Source: an uncultured Oscillospiraceae bacterium (GTDB lineage Bacteria > Bacillota > Clostridia > Oscillospirales > Oscillospiraceae). From it: DNA of 64,000 bases. Location of the stretch: NCBI GenBank assembly GCA_934573735.1, contig CAKTMC010000004.1, positions 1-64,000 on the forward strand, read 5' to 3'. The notes under the pieces were generated by a model. The model was not told where the DNA came from, ran no database searches, and worked only from the letters and a program-made list of their open reading frames with translations. Below, piece by piece: positions 35,632 through 44,539 of the stretch. Every line of letters starts with the position of its first letter. Within the stretch, counting starts at the first letter, position 1. Both the position numbers and the translations under genes were made by a program.

Positions 35632-36649
35632 AAAGCGTTTGAAATCGCTGCTTTCCGGGCTTTTGACCGTGCTCGTGCTGGCGCTTATACTGGCGCTGGT
35701 GCTGCGGGGCAATGTCGAGGGCATTATGGGAAGCGTCGCGTCAATAAGCCTCCGTTCGCTGCTCATCCTGCTTGCACTGGGCATGGGATATCAGGCTGTA
35801 GACGCGCTCATGTGTATGCTGCTGCTTCGCAGCCGTATGCCGCAGCTCAGCTATAGGCAGGCCTTTGAGCTAACCTTTCTCGGTGTGTTCGGGCTTGTCA
35901 CAAGCGGCGGTGCGGCGACGATACCGATGCAAAGCGGATATTTATATAATCTCGGGCTTGACGTGGGCAACTCCGTCGGGCTTATGATAATGAAGTATAT
36001 CTTCCATAAGGGCGCGATTTTCCTCTATGCGCTCATGCTGCTTGTTTTCCATCATAGCTGGATAGCCTCGGAGCTTCCGCAGGCGGGGAAGTATCTAATG
36101 CTGGGCTTTGCGCTCTGCGCGCTGATAATCACGGGACTGATACTTATATGCACCTGGGACGCACTGCGCCGCTTTGCCATAAAGCTCATATCAAAGCTCC
36201 CGGAGAGCGGAAAATGGCCGCAGCGCAAGGAAAAATGGAGCGAGAACATAGGCCTCATGTACTCCGAGGCGCGGCACCTTGCAAGGAGCAAGGGCAGGAT
36301 GGCGGCGATAATCGCGCTAAATCTCGCAAAGCTCACTCTGCTCTACTGCGTCCCCTATGTCGGCGCTTTAGCTGTCGGGGCCGCAACTCCGGGCTTTGAC
36401 AGGATGCAGGCGCTCTCCTCGCTGATGCTGCTGCTTGCGGGCGTACTGCCGAGCGTGTCCGGGCTTGGCTCAATAGAAATATCGTTCCTGTTTATCTTCA
36501 AGAAAGTACTCGGCTCGGTAAGCGCAACGAGCGCCCTTGTTTTGTACCGTATTGCAACATATTTCTTCCCATTTATCGTCTCCATAATCGTGTTCATGCT
36601 TTGCCGTAAGAAGCTCGTCCCGGCAAAGAAAAGCGAAGTAAAAGAATAG
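35624..36649 (+). CDS. Lysylphosphatidylglycerol-synthase-type membrane protein (UPF0104)
   Basis: A 341-residue integral membrane protein with about eight hydrophobic segments, matching the flippase-like transmembrane part of MprF but lacking the C-terminal aminoacyl-transferase domain. Motifs include FLGVFGLVTSGGAATIPMQS and LAGVLPSVSGLGSIEISFLF, typical of the family. It may move lipids across the membrane; no lysyl-PG synthesis should be inferred. The ATG at 35624 lies within the end of the alarmone synthetase gene (8-base overlap) with GGGGGAG upstream. Bidirectional terminator downstream. Confidence 0.85.
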   Translation: MAKKRLKSLLSGLLTVLVLALILALVLRGNVEGIMGSVASISLRSLLILLALGMGYQAVDALMCMLLLRSRMPQLSYRQAFELTFLGVFGLVTSGGAATIPMQSGYLYNLGLDVGNSVGLMIMKYIFHKGAIFLYALMLLVFHHSWIASELPQAGKYLMLGFALCALIITGLILICTWDALRRFAIKLISKLPESGKWPQRKEKWSENIGLMYSEARHLARSKGRMAAIIALNLAKLTLLYCVPYVGALAVGAATPGFDRMQALSSLMLLLAGVLPSVSGLGSIEISFLFIFKKVLGSVSATSALVLYRIATYFFPFIVSIIVFMLCRKKLVPAKKSEVKE

Positions 36650-36652
36650 AAT

Positions 36653-36682
36653 AAAAGCCAGCCGTTAAATCGGCTGGCTTTT
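36653..36682. terminator. Bidirectional terminator
   Basis: AAAAGCCAGCCG and CGGCTGGCTTTT form perfect 12-bp arms around TTAAAT. It serves the UPF0104 gene and the convergent XRE gene, whose stop codon it touches. Confidence 0.88.
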
Positions 36683-36908
36683 ATTCTCTGAAATCAAAAA
36701 GATCGCGTGGCTTTACATCGAGTATGTCACATAGCTTGAAAATAAGGTCGAAGGACACGCCGACGTTGCCAAGTTCAATGGCGCTGATATGGCTTCGGTC
36801 GATATCTGCCTGTTCTGCAAGCTGTAGTTGAGTCAGCTTTTTTCGCTTACGATAGTAGACAACGTTAAGCCCAAACTTTTCATAATAAGGCTTGTATTCC
36901 AGCTTCAC
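36681..36908 (-). CDS. Small XRE-type helix-turn-helix regulator
   Basis: A Cro/CI-like protein of about 75 residues, almost entirely the DNA-binding domain (LNVVYYRKRKKLTQLQLAEQ, then DIDRSHISAIELGNVGVSFD and CDILDVKPRDLF). The start is placed at a GTG at 36908 because GGAGGGGG lies about 7 bases before it. The ATG at 36926 is the alternative but has no ribosome site and would place GGAGGG in the coding region. No operator was identified. The composition is more AT-rich than the flanking operons. Confidence 0.8.
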   Translation of the reverse strand: MKLEYKPYYEKFGLNVVYYRKRKKLTQLQLAEQADIDRSHISAIELGNVGVSFDLIFKLCDILDVKPRDLFDFRE

Positions 36909-37059
36909 TTCGGATACCCCCTCCATATAAGTATTTTAGGGGTTTTATGTTCAATTAAAACCTTGCTAAAGCAGCGCGGCGCTATTGACACAAGTCAAAT
37001 TATGTGCTTAAATAATATTATAATAATTTGGCGGAAAAAAACAGATGGAGGGATTAACT

Positions 37060-37971
37060 GTGAAAAAAGTATTTTGCCTATTTTTAGCGACTGTAACACT
37101 CTTCTTGTGTGCCTGCGGCGGCACAGCAGCACCAGAAAAAACTCCAAATCCCACACCGGCACAAACGATAGCACCGACACCGGAGCCCATAGCAGAGCCA
37201 ACACCGGAGCCGTCAGTCGAACCTAAGCCGGACAGAAACGGGTTTGATGAAGCAAGTAATACGGAATACTCATTTGGCGGTCTGAGCTTTCAGATACCGT
37301 CGTATTATGAAGCGCCGGAACCGGAAGAAAGCAGCAAGGGAGAGCAAATAACGCTCCGTGAGTCCGGCAAGGAAATCGGAGGCATTTTATGTTTTAATGT
37401 TGATTATGACAAGGGCTTGTCTGCGGAAGCCTTTAGAGGCGTGCAACTGGAGTTAGCTGAATATGTTTCTGATAGCTTCGAGGTAAAAATAAGGAATACT
37501 CAAGAGCTTACAATGGGTGAATGTCCTGCGCTGGAAGCAGAATATGAAAAAGAAGGATATGACGGCAGTTTTGTTTTGTTCCTCGGTCCGAAGCTTAAAG
37601 CGATATCTGTAATGATATCAATATATCCGAATGATGCAGAGTATGACTATTTGCCGGACTTTGAACGGATATTGAATTCTGCTGTTATAGCCACCGAAAT
37701 CTCCTCCGACGGCGTAACACCTGCGTTTAAGGCACAGATGGACAGCTATGAGGAATTTATTGACGAGTATATTGATTTTATGCAGTCATATTTAAGCTCG
37801 GGAGATATAATGAGTATGCTCGGAAAATACACAAGCATGATGAACAAATATCTTGAAATAATGGATGCGCTTGATGAGATTGAGGATAGCGAGCTTTCAA
37901 CAGCAGACTACATGTATTATCTTGAGGTCTCAACGAGAATAACCCAAAAGCTTGTCAAAATATTAGGATAA
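37060..37971 (+). CDS. Lipoprotein with Pro-rich spacer, function unknown
   Basis: About 303 residues. A signal peptide ends in a lipobox (LFLCACGG), so the cysteine near residue 20 should be lipidated and the protein held on the outer face of the membrane. A proline/threonine spacer (TPEPIAEPTPEPSVEPKP) leads to a globular domain starting FGGLSFQIPSYYE, resembling PsbP/MOG1-like domains of other clostridial lipoproteins. The C-terminal 80 residues (FKAQMDSYEEFIDEYIDFMQ and onward) are acidic and helical, like DUF6591. The GTG at 37060 follows GATGGAGGG; an ATG at 37045 overlaps that site. Codon use is AT-rich relative to the flanks. Confidence 0.75.
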   Translation: MKKVFCLFLATVTLFLCACGGTAAPEKTPNPTPAQTIAPTPEPIAEPTPEPSVEPKPDRNGFDEASNTEYSFGGLSFQIPSYYEAPEPEESSKGEQITLRESGKEIGGILCFNVDYDKGLSAEAFRGVQLELAEYVSDSFEVKIRNTQELTMGECPALEAEYEKEGYDGSFVLFLGPKLKAISVMISIYPNDAEYDYLPDFERILNSAVIATEISSDGVTPAFKAQMDSYEEFIDEYIDFMQSYLSSGDIMSMLGKYTSMMNKYLEIMDALDEIEDSELSTADYMYYLEVSTRITQKLVKILG

Positions 37972-37980
37972 TATAGCTTG

Positions 37981-38010
37981 ACCCTGCAAGTAAAATACTT
38001 GCAGGGTTTT
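37981..38010 (+). terminator. Terminator after the lipoprotein gene
   Basis: ACCCTGCAAGTA and TACTTGCAGGGT form perfect 12-bp arms around AAA, then TTTT. Its right end overlaps the stop codon of the convergent VWA gene. Confidence 0.88.
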
Positions 38011-39721
38011 ATAAATTCTTGATCTGGTTTTGTATGAGCCGACCCACGGCGTCGGCGAGCATATCAAGCGATTTTATGCGCGTGAAGTCGCTGCCGTAGA
38101 CGAGCTTTGCTGACGGAACGTCCTCATCGTCGCCGGTAAAGACGCAGATCACCGCTATACCCTCAGCCCGGGCGCGTCGCACCTCCAGCGCGGTATCGGT
38201 TATGCCCGCCTGCTTTTCGTATGGGATGCTGTCCTCCGTGGCGCGGGCGCGGGTCTTGACTACGTCATTGGGCTTTACGTCGGACAATACTATGAGCATA
38301 CGATGCTCGCAGCGCGACTCATGCATCAGCTCACGCGCAGCGGAAATAGCAAGCCCGTCACGGTTGCAGCCGTTGGAGACATACTCGAATATGCGGCGGT
38401 TATCCGCCGGGTGCTCATAGTCGCGGAAAATACGCAGCACGGTGTAGCCCGTCATCGAGCAAAAGGACATGACGCGGCAGGGAATACCGCAGCGGGTCAG
38501 GCTTTCGGCGACCATGTAGCCCTGCGCGGAGACGATTTCCTGGCGGCTTTTCTGCGAGGTCGAGGCGTCAAGCAGAATATCGACCGAGAGCCCGCCGGAG
38601 TCGTCCGCCTCGGGCTTTATAAATACTCGCTCGTCCCCGAAATGCACGGCGCGCCAGACCCTCCCGCCGTCCAAGCTCCCGGCGTTTGCACGGGTGGGGG
38701 AGCTTTGCAGATGCAGCAGGACGGAGTTTTGGATTTTTTCCGTCAGACGCGTTATCGAGGTGCGGTTTTGCGCGATATTTGCCCGGAAGCTCTGTCGGTT
38801 GCGCTCTATCTGTGCCGCCTCGCGCTGACGCGAAAGCGCCTCAAAGCCGTTTTGGATTGCGGCGGCGTCCGGTCTGTCTCCGCGAGTCACAAGCAGGTGG
38901 CAAAACTCATGCCGCCCGACGCAGAGACTGCGTTCAAGCTTGTCTGTATGCGCGGGGGAATATATCGAGCGGCCGTATTTCGTCTCCATGAAGCGGCGAA
39001 GCTCCTCGGCAGACATCTTGGTTTTAAGCTCCTTGTTCTGCCCGCCCTCGGCTGCCGAGCCGCCATATGAATTCTGTGGATGCTGCAAAAGCCCGATGCC
39101 GAAGCGCCTGAAGCTACGATCATCCCGCTTGCTTTTATTGCGCTTGAAGGACTGGACGAGGCGGTTTTTGAGCTCCTTTTTACGTTCCTCGGCGCGTATC
39201 TGAAACCAGCGGAGTAAAAGCTCGTTTGCGCGCTCGTATATCTCCTGCGCCGTAAGCTCCGGCGGGAACTCCAGCTCGTTCAGGAGCTTTTCCATATAGG
39301 GGTCAAGTCTTGGATTTAGTCCGAGCACACGCTGAAAATGCGCAAGCGACAGCGCCTTGTCAAACTGAAAATCCTCTGCATAGCTGTTTTCTCTGACATA
39401 CTGCCTTGCATAGCTCTGACGTAAGCGGCTGAGCGCGGGACGCTCGCCAAGCTCGTGCTGATACACGCAGCCCTCAAGCCCTATCCAGAGAAGATTTTCG
39501 TATATTTCCGCGTCCTCATACTGCTGAACGGCGCGGAAAAGCGCCTCGAATACGCTGTAGTCATAGTGCTTGCGCGCCGCGCCGAAGATACAGTTCCAGT
39601 ATAGATCGGCCTGCCCGTCTGCGTCATAGGCACGAAAATCCGGTCGGAAATCATAGCTTCCCGCGCAGTTCCAGATGATATTCGCCGCCCGCTTGCGCTG
39701 AAGCTCGTTTATCTCAATCAT
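38009..39721 (-). CDS. VWA-domain protein (MoxR partner, NorD/CobT-like)
   Basis: A 570-residue cytoplasmic protein. The C-terminal part from about residue 370 is a von Willebrand A domain with the MIDAS motif DASTS near 381 and VLSDVKPND further on. The N-terminal two thirds are helical and charged, with an internal QHELGERPALSRLRQSYA region, and are not assigned. Such proteins pair with MoxR-type AAA+ ATPases to assemble or activate metalloenzymes or complexes. The start overlaps the MoxR stop as ATGA, so the two are translated together. Their client is unknown, since no metalloenzyme gene is adjacent. Confidence 0.82.
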   Translation of the reverse strand: MIEINELQRKRAANIIWNCAGSYDFRPDFRAYDADGQADLYWNCIFGAARKHYDYSVFEALFRAVQQYEDAEIYENLLWIGLEGCVYQHELGERPALSRLRQSYARQYVRENSYAEDFQFDKALSLAHFQRVLGLNPRLDPYMEKLLNELEFPPELTAQEIYERANELLLRWFQIRAEERKKELKNRLVQSFKRNKSKRDDRSFRRFGIGLLQHPQNSYGGSAAEGGQNKELKTKMSAEELRRFMETKYGRSIYSPAHTDKLERSLCVGRHEFCHLLVTRGDRPDAAAIQNGFEALSRQREAAQIERNRQSFRANIAQNRTSITRLTEKIQNSVLLHLQSSPTRANAGSLDGGRVWRAVHFGDERVFIKPEADDSGGLSVDILLDASTSQKSRQEIVSAQGYMVAESLTRCGIPCRVMSFCSMTGYTVLRIFRDYEHPADNRRIFEYVSNGCNRDGLAISAARELMHESRCEHRMLIVLSDVKPNDVVKTRARATEDSIPYEKQAGITDTALEVRRARAEGIAVICVFTGDDEDVPSAKLVYGSDFTRIKSLDMLADAVGRLIQNQIKNL

Positions 39722-40632
39722 TTTGCGAAAATATCGTCGCGTCCGAGCTTGCCGTCGATGCGCGCCGCAACGCTGTCCGCTACGAGCTGACGCTCAAACT
39801 CGTCAAAGCTCTTGCTGAGTATGCCCATGTCGAGCGCCTCGCCGAGACTGAGCCCCTCCTGAGTGAGGTGGACGGCGGCGAGCAGACCGCGCAGGTCGAG
39901 CGCCTTGGTCGAAATCTCGGAGCTGTCGCACTTTTTGCGTATCTCCTGGAACATTTCCGCAAGCTGACGCGCGTATTCCGGCTTTAGCTGCGGGAACTGC
40001 GCAAGCATCAGGCGCTCAAGGTCGGAGGCAGAGATGACCGGCATATTGATGACCATGAAGCGGGAGGCCAGCGCCTCGTTTATCTCGCGTGTGCCCGCGT
40101 AGCCATAGTTCATCGTGGCGATAAAGCGAGTGCAGGGGGAAAGCTCGATGCGCTCATAGCCGGGCACGTCGATGATGCGGCGAAAGTCCAGCGTCGCGTG
40201 GAGCACGGACAGCGACTCGTTTTTTGCCATGTTTATCTCGTCGAGCACGCCGAAGCCGCCCTCGACCGCGCACTGGTATATCGGACCCCGGCGCAGAGTG
40301 ACCTCGCCGTTTTTGAAGGTATCCGTTCCGATGAGGGAGGCGGCATCCGTGTTGAGATAGAAGGAAACGTCCCACTGCGGACGGCGGAACACTGCGGCAA
40401 GATTTTCCGCCAGAACGTTTTTGCCGGTGGCCTTGGGGCCGACAAGCAACAGGTTTTCTCCGGCAAGGAGAGCGGCAAGCGCCTTGCGCCAGACCTCGCG
40501 GCCATAGTATCTGTATTTCGGGGAGGGAATGCGGGCTATATTTGCCTCATTCACGGGATAGCGGCTGCGGAAGTCCTCAAGCTCCGCAAGCATATATTCG
40601 TCCACGCCCTCGCTTCTTAAAAAGTCAAGCAT
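39718..40632 (-). CDS. MoxR-family AAA+ ATPase
   Basis: A 304-residue AAA+ ATPase. Walker A reads GPKATGKN near residue 64, with Asn where Ser or Thr is usual; Walker B is GVLDEINMAKN, and sensor 1 lies in TRFIATMNYGYAGTREINEA. The start is set at the ATG at 40632, 7 bases after CGGAGG; a TTG at 40638 is too close to that site. It is the first gene of the pair with the VWA protein, and the two probably act as a chaperone-like complex. Confidence 0.88.
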   Translation of the reverse strand: MLDFLRSEGVDEYMLAELEDFRSRYPVNEANIARIPSPKYRYYGREVWRKALAALLAGENLLLVGPKATGKNVLAENLAAVFRRPQWDVSFYLNTDAASLIGTDTFKNGEVTLRRGPIYQCAVEGGFGVLDEINMAKNESLSVLHATLDFRRIIDVPGYERIELSPCTRFIATMNYGYAGTREINEALASRFMVINMPVISASDLERLMLAQFPQLKPEYARQLAEMFQEIRKKCDSSEISTKALDLRGLLAAVHLTQEGLSLGEALDMGILSKSFDEFERQLVADSVAARIDGKLGRDDIFAK

Positions 40633-40695
40633 TTGCAAGCCTCCGATTATGTATTTATCCTTTTATATTTTAGCCTTAAATCCGGAAAAGTCAAT

Positions 40696-40724
40696 AAAAA
40701 TCAGGAGCGCAAAAGCGCTCCTGA
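40696..40724 (-). terminator. Terminator after the MBG-repeat surface protein
   Basis: TCAGGAGCGC and GCGCTCCTGA arms around a 4-base loop; on the minus strand TTTTT follows (A run at 40696-40700). Confidence 0.88.
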
Positions 40725-40744
40725 CGATTTATGATTTTATGGGA

Positions 40745-43198
40745 TTACTGCTGCTCGTTATTCTTCTTACCACGCTTGATGAAGTAGAGAACTGCGGCTA
40801 CGATGATGACTGCGGAGGCTGCCATGAGACCAATCCAGAGACCCATGTTGGCATCGTCGCCGGTCTTGGGCTTGGCGTTTGCTGCCTTGACGGTGAGAGT
40901 GCCGTCAACATAGGTGATGTCGTAGTTGCCGGTGACGTCGTTCTTGTTGGCATCAACGATCTTGGCATTGGAGGCCTTGTTCTTGGAGGAGCCTATCTGA
41001 GTCTGGCTGCCGGTAACGGTGACGGTGATGTTGTGTCCCTTGACGATGTTATTGGAGACCTCGCAGGAGTTTGCGGTGAGTGCCTTACCGTCGTAGACCT
41101 TCTCGGCGCTCTTTGCGGTTATCTTGAGCGCGCGCTTGGTGATGGTGAGGGTGCCGTCCTCGGTGGTGATGGTGTACTTACCGGTGACATCCTTGCCGCT
41201 TGCGTCCTTAATGGTGACCTTGTTTATCTTGTTTGCGGTGCTGCCTGCATTGGTGATGCTGGCAGTAATGTCAGCAACGAGGGTATCGCCGTCCTCAAGC
41301 TTGCCCTCAACGACCTCTGCGTTTGCAGCGGTGAGGGGCTGACCGTCATAGACCTTTTCTGCGGAGGCGGCCTTGACCTTGATGGCAATGACCTTCTTGC
41401 CGGTTATCTCAAGCTCGCCGGGATTAACGCTGACCATGTAGTATGCGGTGTAATCTCTGCCCTGTGCATCGGTAATCTTGATGCTGCCGTCCTTGACGGT
41501 GTTCTTTGCGGTGCCGGGGTCGGTAATGGTACCGTTGAGGGTGAGGCTGAGCTTGTGACCGTCAACGAGGGAGCCGGAGGTGATTTTGTAATCATCGGGC
41601 TTGGTGGTAAGCGGGGTCTTGTCGTACTCCTTCTTTGCCGAGCCGGTGGTGACGGTTATCTCGCGCTTGGTGATGCTGAGCTTGCCGTCAACGAGCTTTA
41701 TGTTGGAGTAGTTTGCGGTGACGTCCTCGCCGTTTGCGTTCTTGATGGTGTAGCCGGTGACCTTTGCAACGCCGTCGGTGCCGGGAACGGTGGCCTCGCC
41801 GGAGACAACAACGTTCTCAAGCTTATCGCCGCCGACAAGACCGGCAGCGCTTGCGGAGCTTGCCTCAAGCTTGGTGCCGTCATAGACCTTGCTTGCATCG
41901 TCAGCCTTGATGACGACCTCTGCGGTGCAGGCAGTGACCTGAACCTCTGCGCCTACATAAGAGATGTTATAGAACTTGGTGACATCCTCACCGGCCTCGT
42001 TCTTGATGACAGCGCCGCTGGGAGTGCTCATGCCGGTGCCGACATTGACGGGACCGCCGGTGAAGCTGACGGACTCGATCTTGTCGCTGCCGAGGCTGCC
42101 TGCGGTGAGCTCATACTCGGTGGCATTGACTGCGCTGCCGGTGTATGCGGAGCTGACGGGCTTTGCGCTGATGGTGATATCACGCTTGGTGACGGAGAGA
42201 GTTGCGGGGACGGTGGTGAGCTCAAGCTTATCGGCATCGATTACGGTGCCGTCGGAGCTTGTGACAACGACGTTCACAACGCTGATAACTGCGTTGCCGT
42301 CTGCGTCAAAGTCACCTGCAACTGCCTGAGCGGTGACGTTGTAGCCTACGGGAGACTGGGTAGCGTCAAGAGTGAGCTCGGGAACGGACTCACCGTAGAC
42401 GTAGCTGGCATTTCTGGCATAAACCTTAACGGGAACCACGAAGTTACCGGTAATGGTGGCGTTGGTGCAGAGATTGATGACATCGCCGGCCTCAACGGTC
42501 ATGGAAGAGCCGTTAGCGTAAACGAGGGTCATGCTCTTGCAGATCTCGCCGCCGGCATACTCGGTATAGGTGTTGGAGACGGTATGGGTAAAGCTGCCGT
42601 CATCTTCCTTCTCAACGCTGCCGTCAAAGCTGCCGACCTTGCCGTTGAGCCATCCGTCATTGTAGCTTACGGAGGGAGCGGTCATGGGGCTGGAGAGCAG
42701 AACGTTCATCACATACTTCGTTGCGCCCTGAGCGTCAACAAGAAGATTGGTATCGATGCCGTCGCCGCTCTGAGTTGCGAGTGCGCCGCGCTTGATGGTG
42801 AACATACCGGAGCTCTTATCGGCGAGAGCAAACTTCATAAGATTGGTATGAGAGCCCATACCGTCACGCTCCTCGGCCGCGATAAATACGCTCTGTGCGT
42901 AGTAGCCCTGGGGAGGCGTAAGGACGAAGTCGCCGTTGAGGAAGTTGCCCATGACGCTCTGAGACTCGCCAAGGTCTTCACCGACGAACTTGTAGGAGGC
43001 CTTCTGAAGCAGCTCATCGCTCATAGCCTCATACTTGCCCTCGCCGTTGAGCACGAAATACTTTACCTCAAAGGGGATATTGTCCCACTTGGAGTCAACG
43101 TGCTCTGCACTTGCGGCGGTAGGCAGTACAGATGCGAACTGGAAAGCGAAAAGGCAGACCAGAACCAAACTTAACAGTACTTTAACTGTCTTCTTCAT
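40745..43198 (-). CDS. Large MBG-repeat cell-wall surface protein with PKTGD anchor
   Basis: An 817-residue exported protein. Residues 1-31 are a signal peptide (MKKTVKVLLSL... PTAASA). Residues about 31-300 are unassigned, with a Gly/Ser-rich part. From there to about 765 it consists of about six MBG-type beta repeats of roughly 80 residues, each with a KVYDG or similar turn, a GD/GH-L pair and a DVTxxYxI ending followed by a GTLTI strand. The C terminus is KPKTGDDAN, a hydrophobic helix and KRGKKNNEQQ, a sorting signal. GAGGTGAT lies 6 bases before the ATG. A class B sortase gene lies 270 bp upstream on the same strand and is the likely anchoring enzyme. Confidence 0.87.
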   Translation of the reverse strand: MKKTVKVLLSLVLVCLFAFQFASVLPTAASAEHVDSKWDNIPFEVKYFVLNGEGKYEAMSDELLQKASYKFVGEDLGESQSVMGNFLNGDFVLTPPQGYYAQSVFIAAEERDGMGSHTNLMKFALADKSSGMFTIKRGALATQSGDGIDTNLLVDAQGATKYVMNVLLSSPMTAPSVSYNDGWLNGKVGSFDGSVEKEDDGSFTHTVSNTYTEYAGGEICKSMTLVYANGSSMTVEAGDVINLCTNATITGNFVVPVKVYARNASYVYGESVPELTLDATQSPVGYNVTAQAVAGDFDADGNAVISVVNVVVTSSDGTVIDADKLELTTVPATLSVTKRDITISAKPVSSAYTGSAVNATEYELTAGSLGSDKIESVSFTGGPVNVGTGMSTPSGAVIKNEAGEDVTKFYNISYVGAEVQVTACTAEVVIKADDASKVYDGTKLEASSASAAGLVGGDKLENVVVSGEATVPGTDGVAKVTGYTIKNANGEDVTANYSNIKLVDGKLSITKREITVTTGSAKKEYDKTPLTTKPDDYKITSGSLVDGHKLSLTLNGTITDPGTAKNTVKDGSIKITDAQGRDYTAYYMVSVNPGELEITGKKVIAIKVKAASAEKVYDGQPLTAANAEVVEGKLEDGDTLVADITASITNAGSTANKINKVTIKDASGKDVTGKYTITTEDGTLTITKRALKITAKSAEKVYDGKALTANSCEVSNNIVKGHNITVTVTGSQTQIGSSKNKASNAKIVDANKNDVTGNYDITYVDGTLTVKAANAKPKTGDDANMGLWIGLMAASAVIIVAAVLYFIKRGKKNNEQQ

Positions 43199-43468
43199 AA
43201 ATATCACCTCAAAAAGATTTTGCTGAAACTTGGAAGGCTTATGGCTTTCTGACACGCATTGCTGAGTGCCAAGGCGTTACAAACTGCTGTAACTAAATTT
43301 TAACCATCCTGTAACTTACTACAATTGCATTATAGCTAAATTATATTAGAATTGCAAGGGGTATTTACATAATATTTCTTAATAAAAGCCAATCTTATGG
43401 ATTATTAAGAATTGCGGAAAATTAAAACATAAATAGAACAGAATGTAACTATTTGTGCTTATCTTATT

Positions 43469-44263
43469 TTAATTGACCGGGGTAAGCTTGCCCTGAACGA
43501 CGAAGCGCGCGTTATAATAATCATAGGTGCAGGTCGAAAGGGTGATGACTCTGTCTTCCGTCGAGAGCGCTACATTGGTGCTCACAAGGGACTGAACGCG
43601 CCAGTCGTCAAGATGGCGGGAGAAGTCCTCGTCCGAGTCAAAGAACATCTTGTAGGTCTCGGACTCGTGGTCTGTTACATAGGCGCTGAATATCTCGATT
43701 TTATAGTTCTGGGTCGGGGTATTTAAGTACATGACCGGGTGCTCGTTATAATAATCCTGATTTTTATACTCAAGCAGGGAGTGGAACATGGAGCCGTCAT
43801 TCATATTATGCCCGTATAGTACGGTGTTGCGCCCGGTGAAGTCGCCGTTGCAGGTGCAGTCGAGAAACAGCGAGCCGGAGGCATTGTAAACGCCGTCAAT
43901 AAAACGGTGAAGATAATAAAAATTATCCTCCGCCTGCACGACGGGGTAATTTATCACGGTGTCCTCGGAGTATATCCAGCCGACAACGTCCGGCCCCTGC
44001 TCACGCAGAGCGGTGAAATCGACCTCAATGGGGGAGGACTCGGTAATCTCGTTTTTGTGATCCTCGGGCTTCGGGTCATCCTTCTTGGGGGAGACAAAAT
44101 TGCTGCTTATCTTGTTGTATGTTTTCTCCGCGACCTTATATTCATGCAGCGTGGAAAAAAGCTTATAGCCGCTGAACGAGAAGATGCAGAAAAAAACCAC
44201 GCAGAGCAGGATAAGAACAATGCGCAGAGCCTTGTTATATTTGTTTTTCTTCTTCTTTTCCAA
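43469..44263 (-). CDS. srtB: Class B sortase
   Basis: A 264-residue transpeptidase. A basic N terminus and one membrane helix (about residues 12-32) are followed by the sortase fold. The catalytic His is in LYGHNMNDGSMF, the Cys in ITLSTCTYDYYNARFVVQGK, and the Arg in the same segment. TLSTC and the N-terminal helical region place it in class B. Translation starts at TTG, with AGGAGG 9 bases upstream. An ATG between the two belongs to another frame. The neighbouring PKTGD surface protein is the obvious substrate. The gene order, sortase then substrate, suggests a dedicated cassette. Confidence 0.92.
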   Translation of the reverse strand: MEKKKKNKYNKALRIVLILLCVVFFCIFSFSGYKLFSTLHEYKVAEKTYNKISSNFVSPKKDDPKPEDHKNEITESSPIEVDFTALREQGPDVVGWIYSEDTVINYPVVQAEDNFYYLHRFIDGVYNASGSLFLDCTCNGDFTGRNTVLYGHNMNDGSMFHSLLEYKNQDYYNEHPVMYLNTPTQNYKIEIFSAYVTDHESETYKMFFDSDEDFSRHLDDWRVQSLVSTNVALSTEDRVITLSTCTYDYYNARFVVQGKLTPVN

Positions 44264-44377
44264 AGAGGCATACCTCCTTCATGCTTTGGATGCTTCATAT
44301 TATACGACAGAAAACCGAAAAAGGGAAGTCCTGCGGGGCTCGTAACGAAAATATAATAATCTTAAGAATTAGCCCAT

Positions 44378-44420
44378 AAAAAATACAGCAAGCCCGGTGG
44401 AACAATCCGGGCTTGCTGTA
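44378..44420 (-). terminator. Terminator after the solute-binding lipoprotein
   Basis: TACAGCAAGCCCGG and CCGGGCTTGCTGTA form perfect 14-bp arms around a 9-base loop. On the minus strand TTTTTT follows. Confidence 0.85.
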
Positions 44421-44539
44421 TAGATGAAAGAGGACAAAATGAAAAAGTATCTTGCGAGTATTAAGATACAGGAAAGATGTTTCATATATAAGCAAAAAGA
44501 TGTTTCAAACTTGTTAAATCATAGATTAATTTTCTTAAT

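Noticed and set aside
40649..43174. Very long plus-strand open frame of over 800 codons
   Set aside because: It is the antisense shadow of the MBG-repeat surface protein. It lacks a ribosome site, and its translation is Gly/Val/Asp-rich repeats produced by the codon bias of the real gene.
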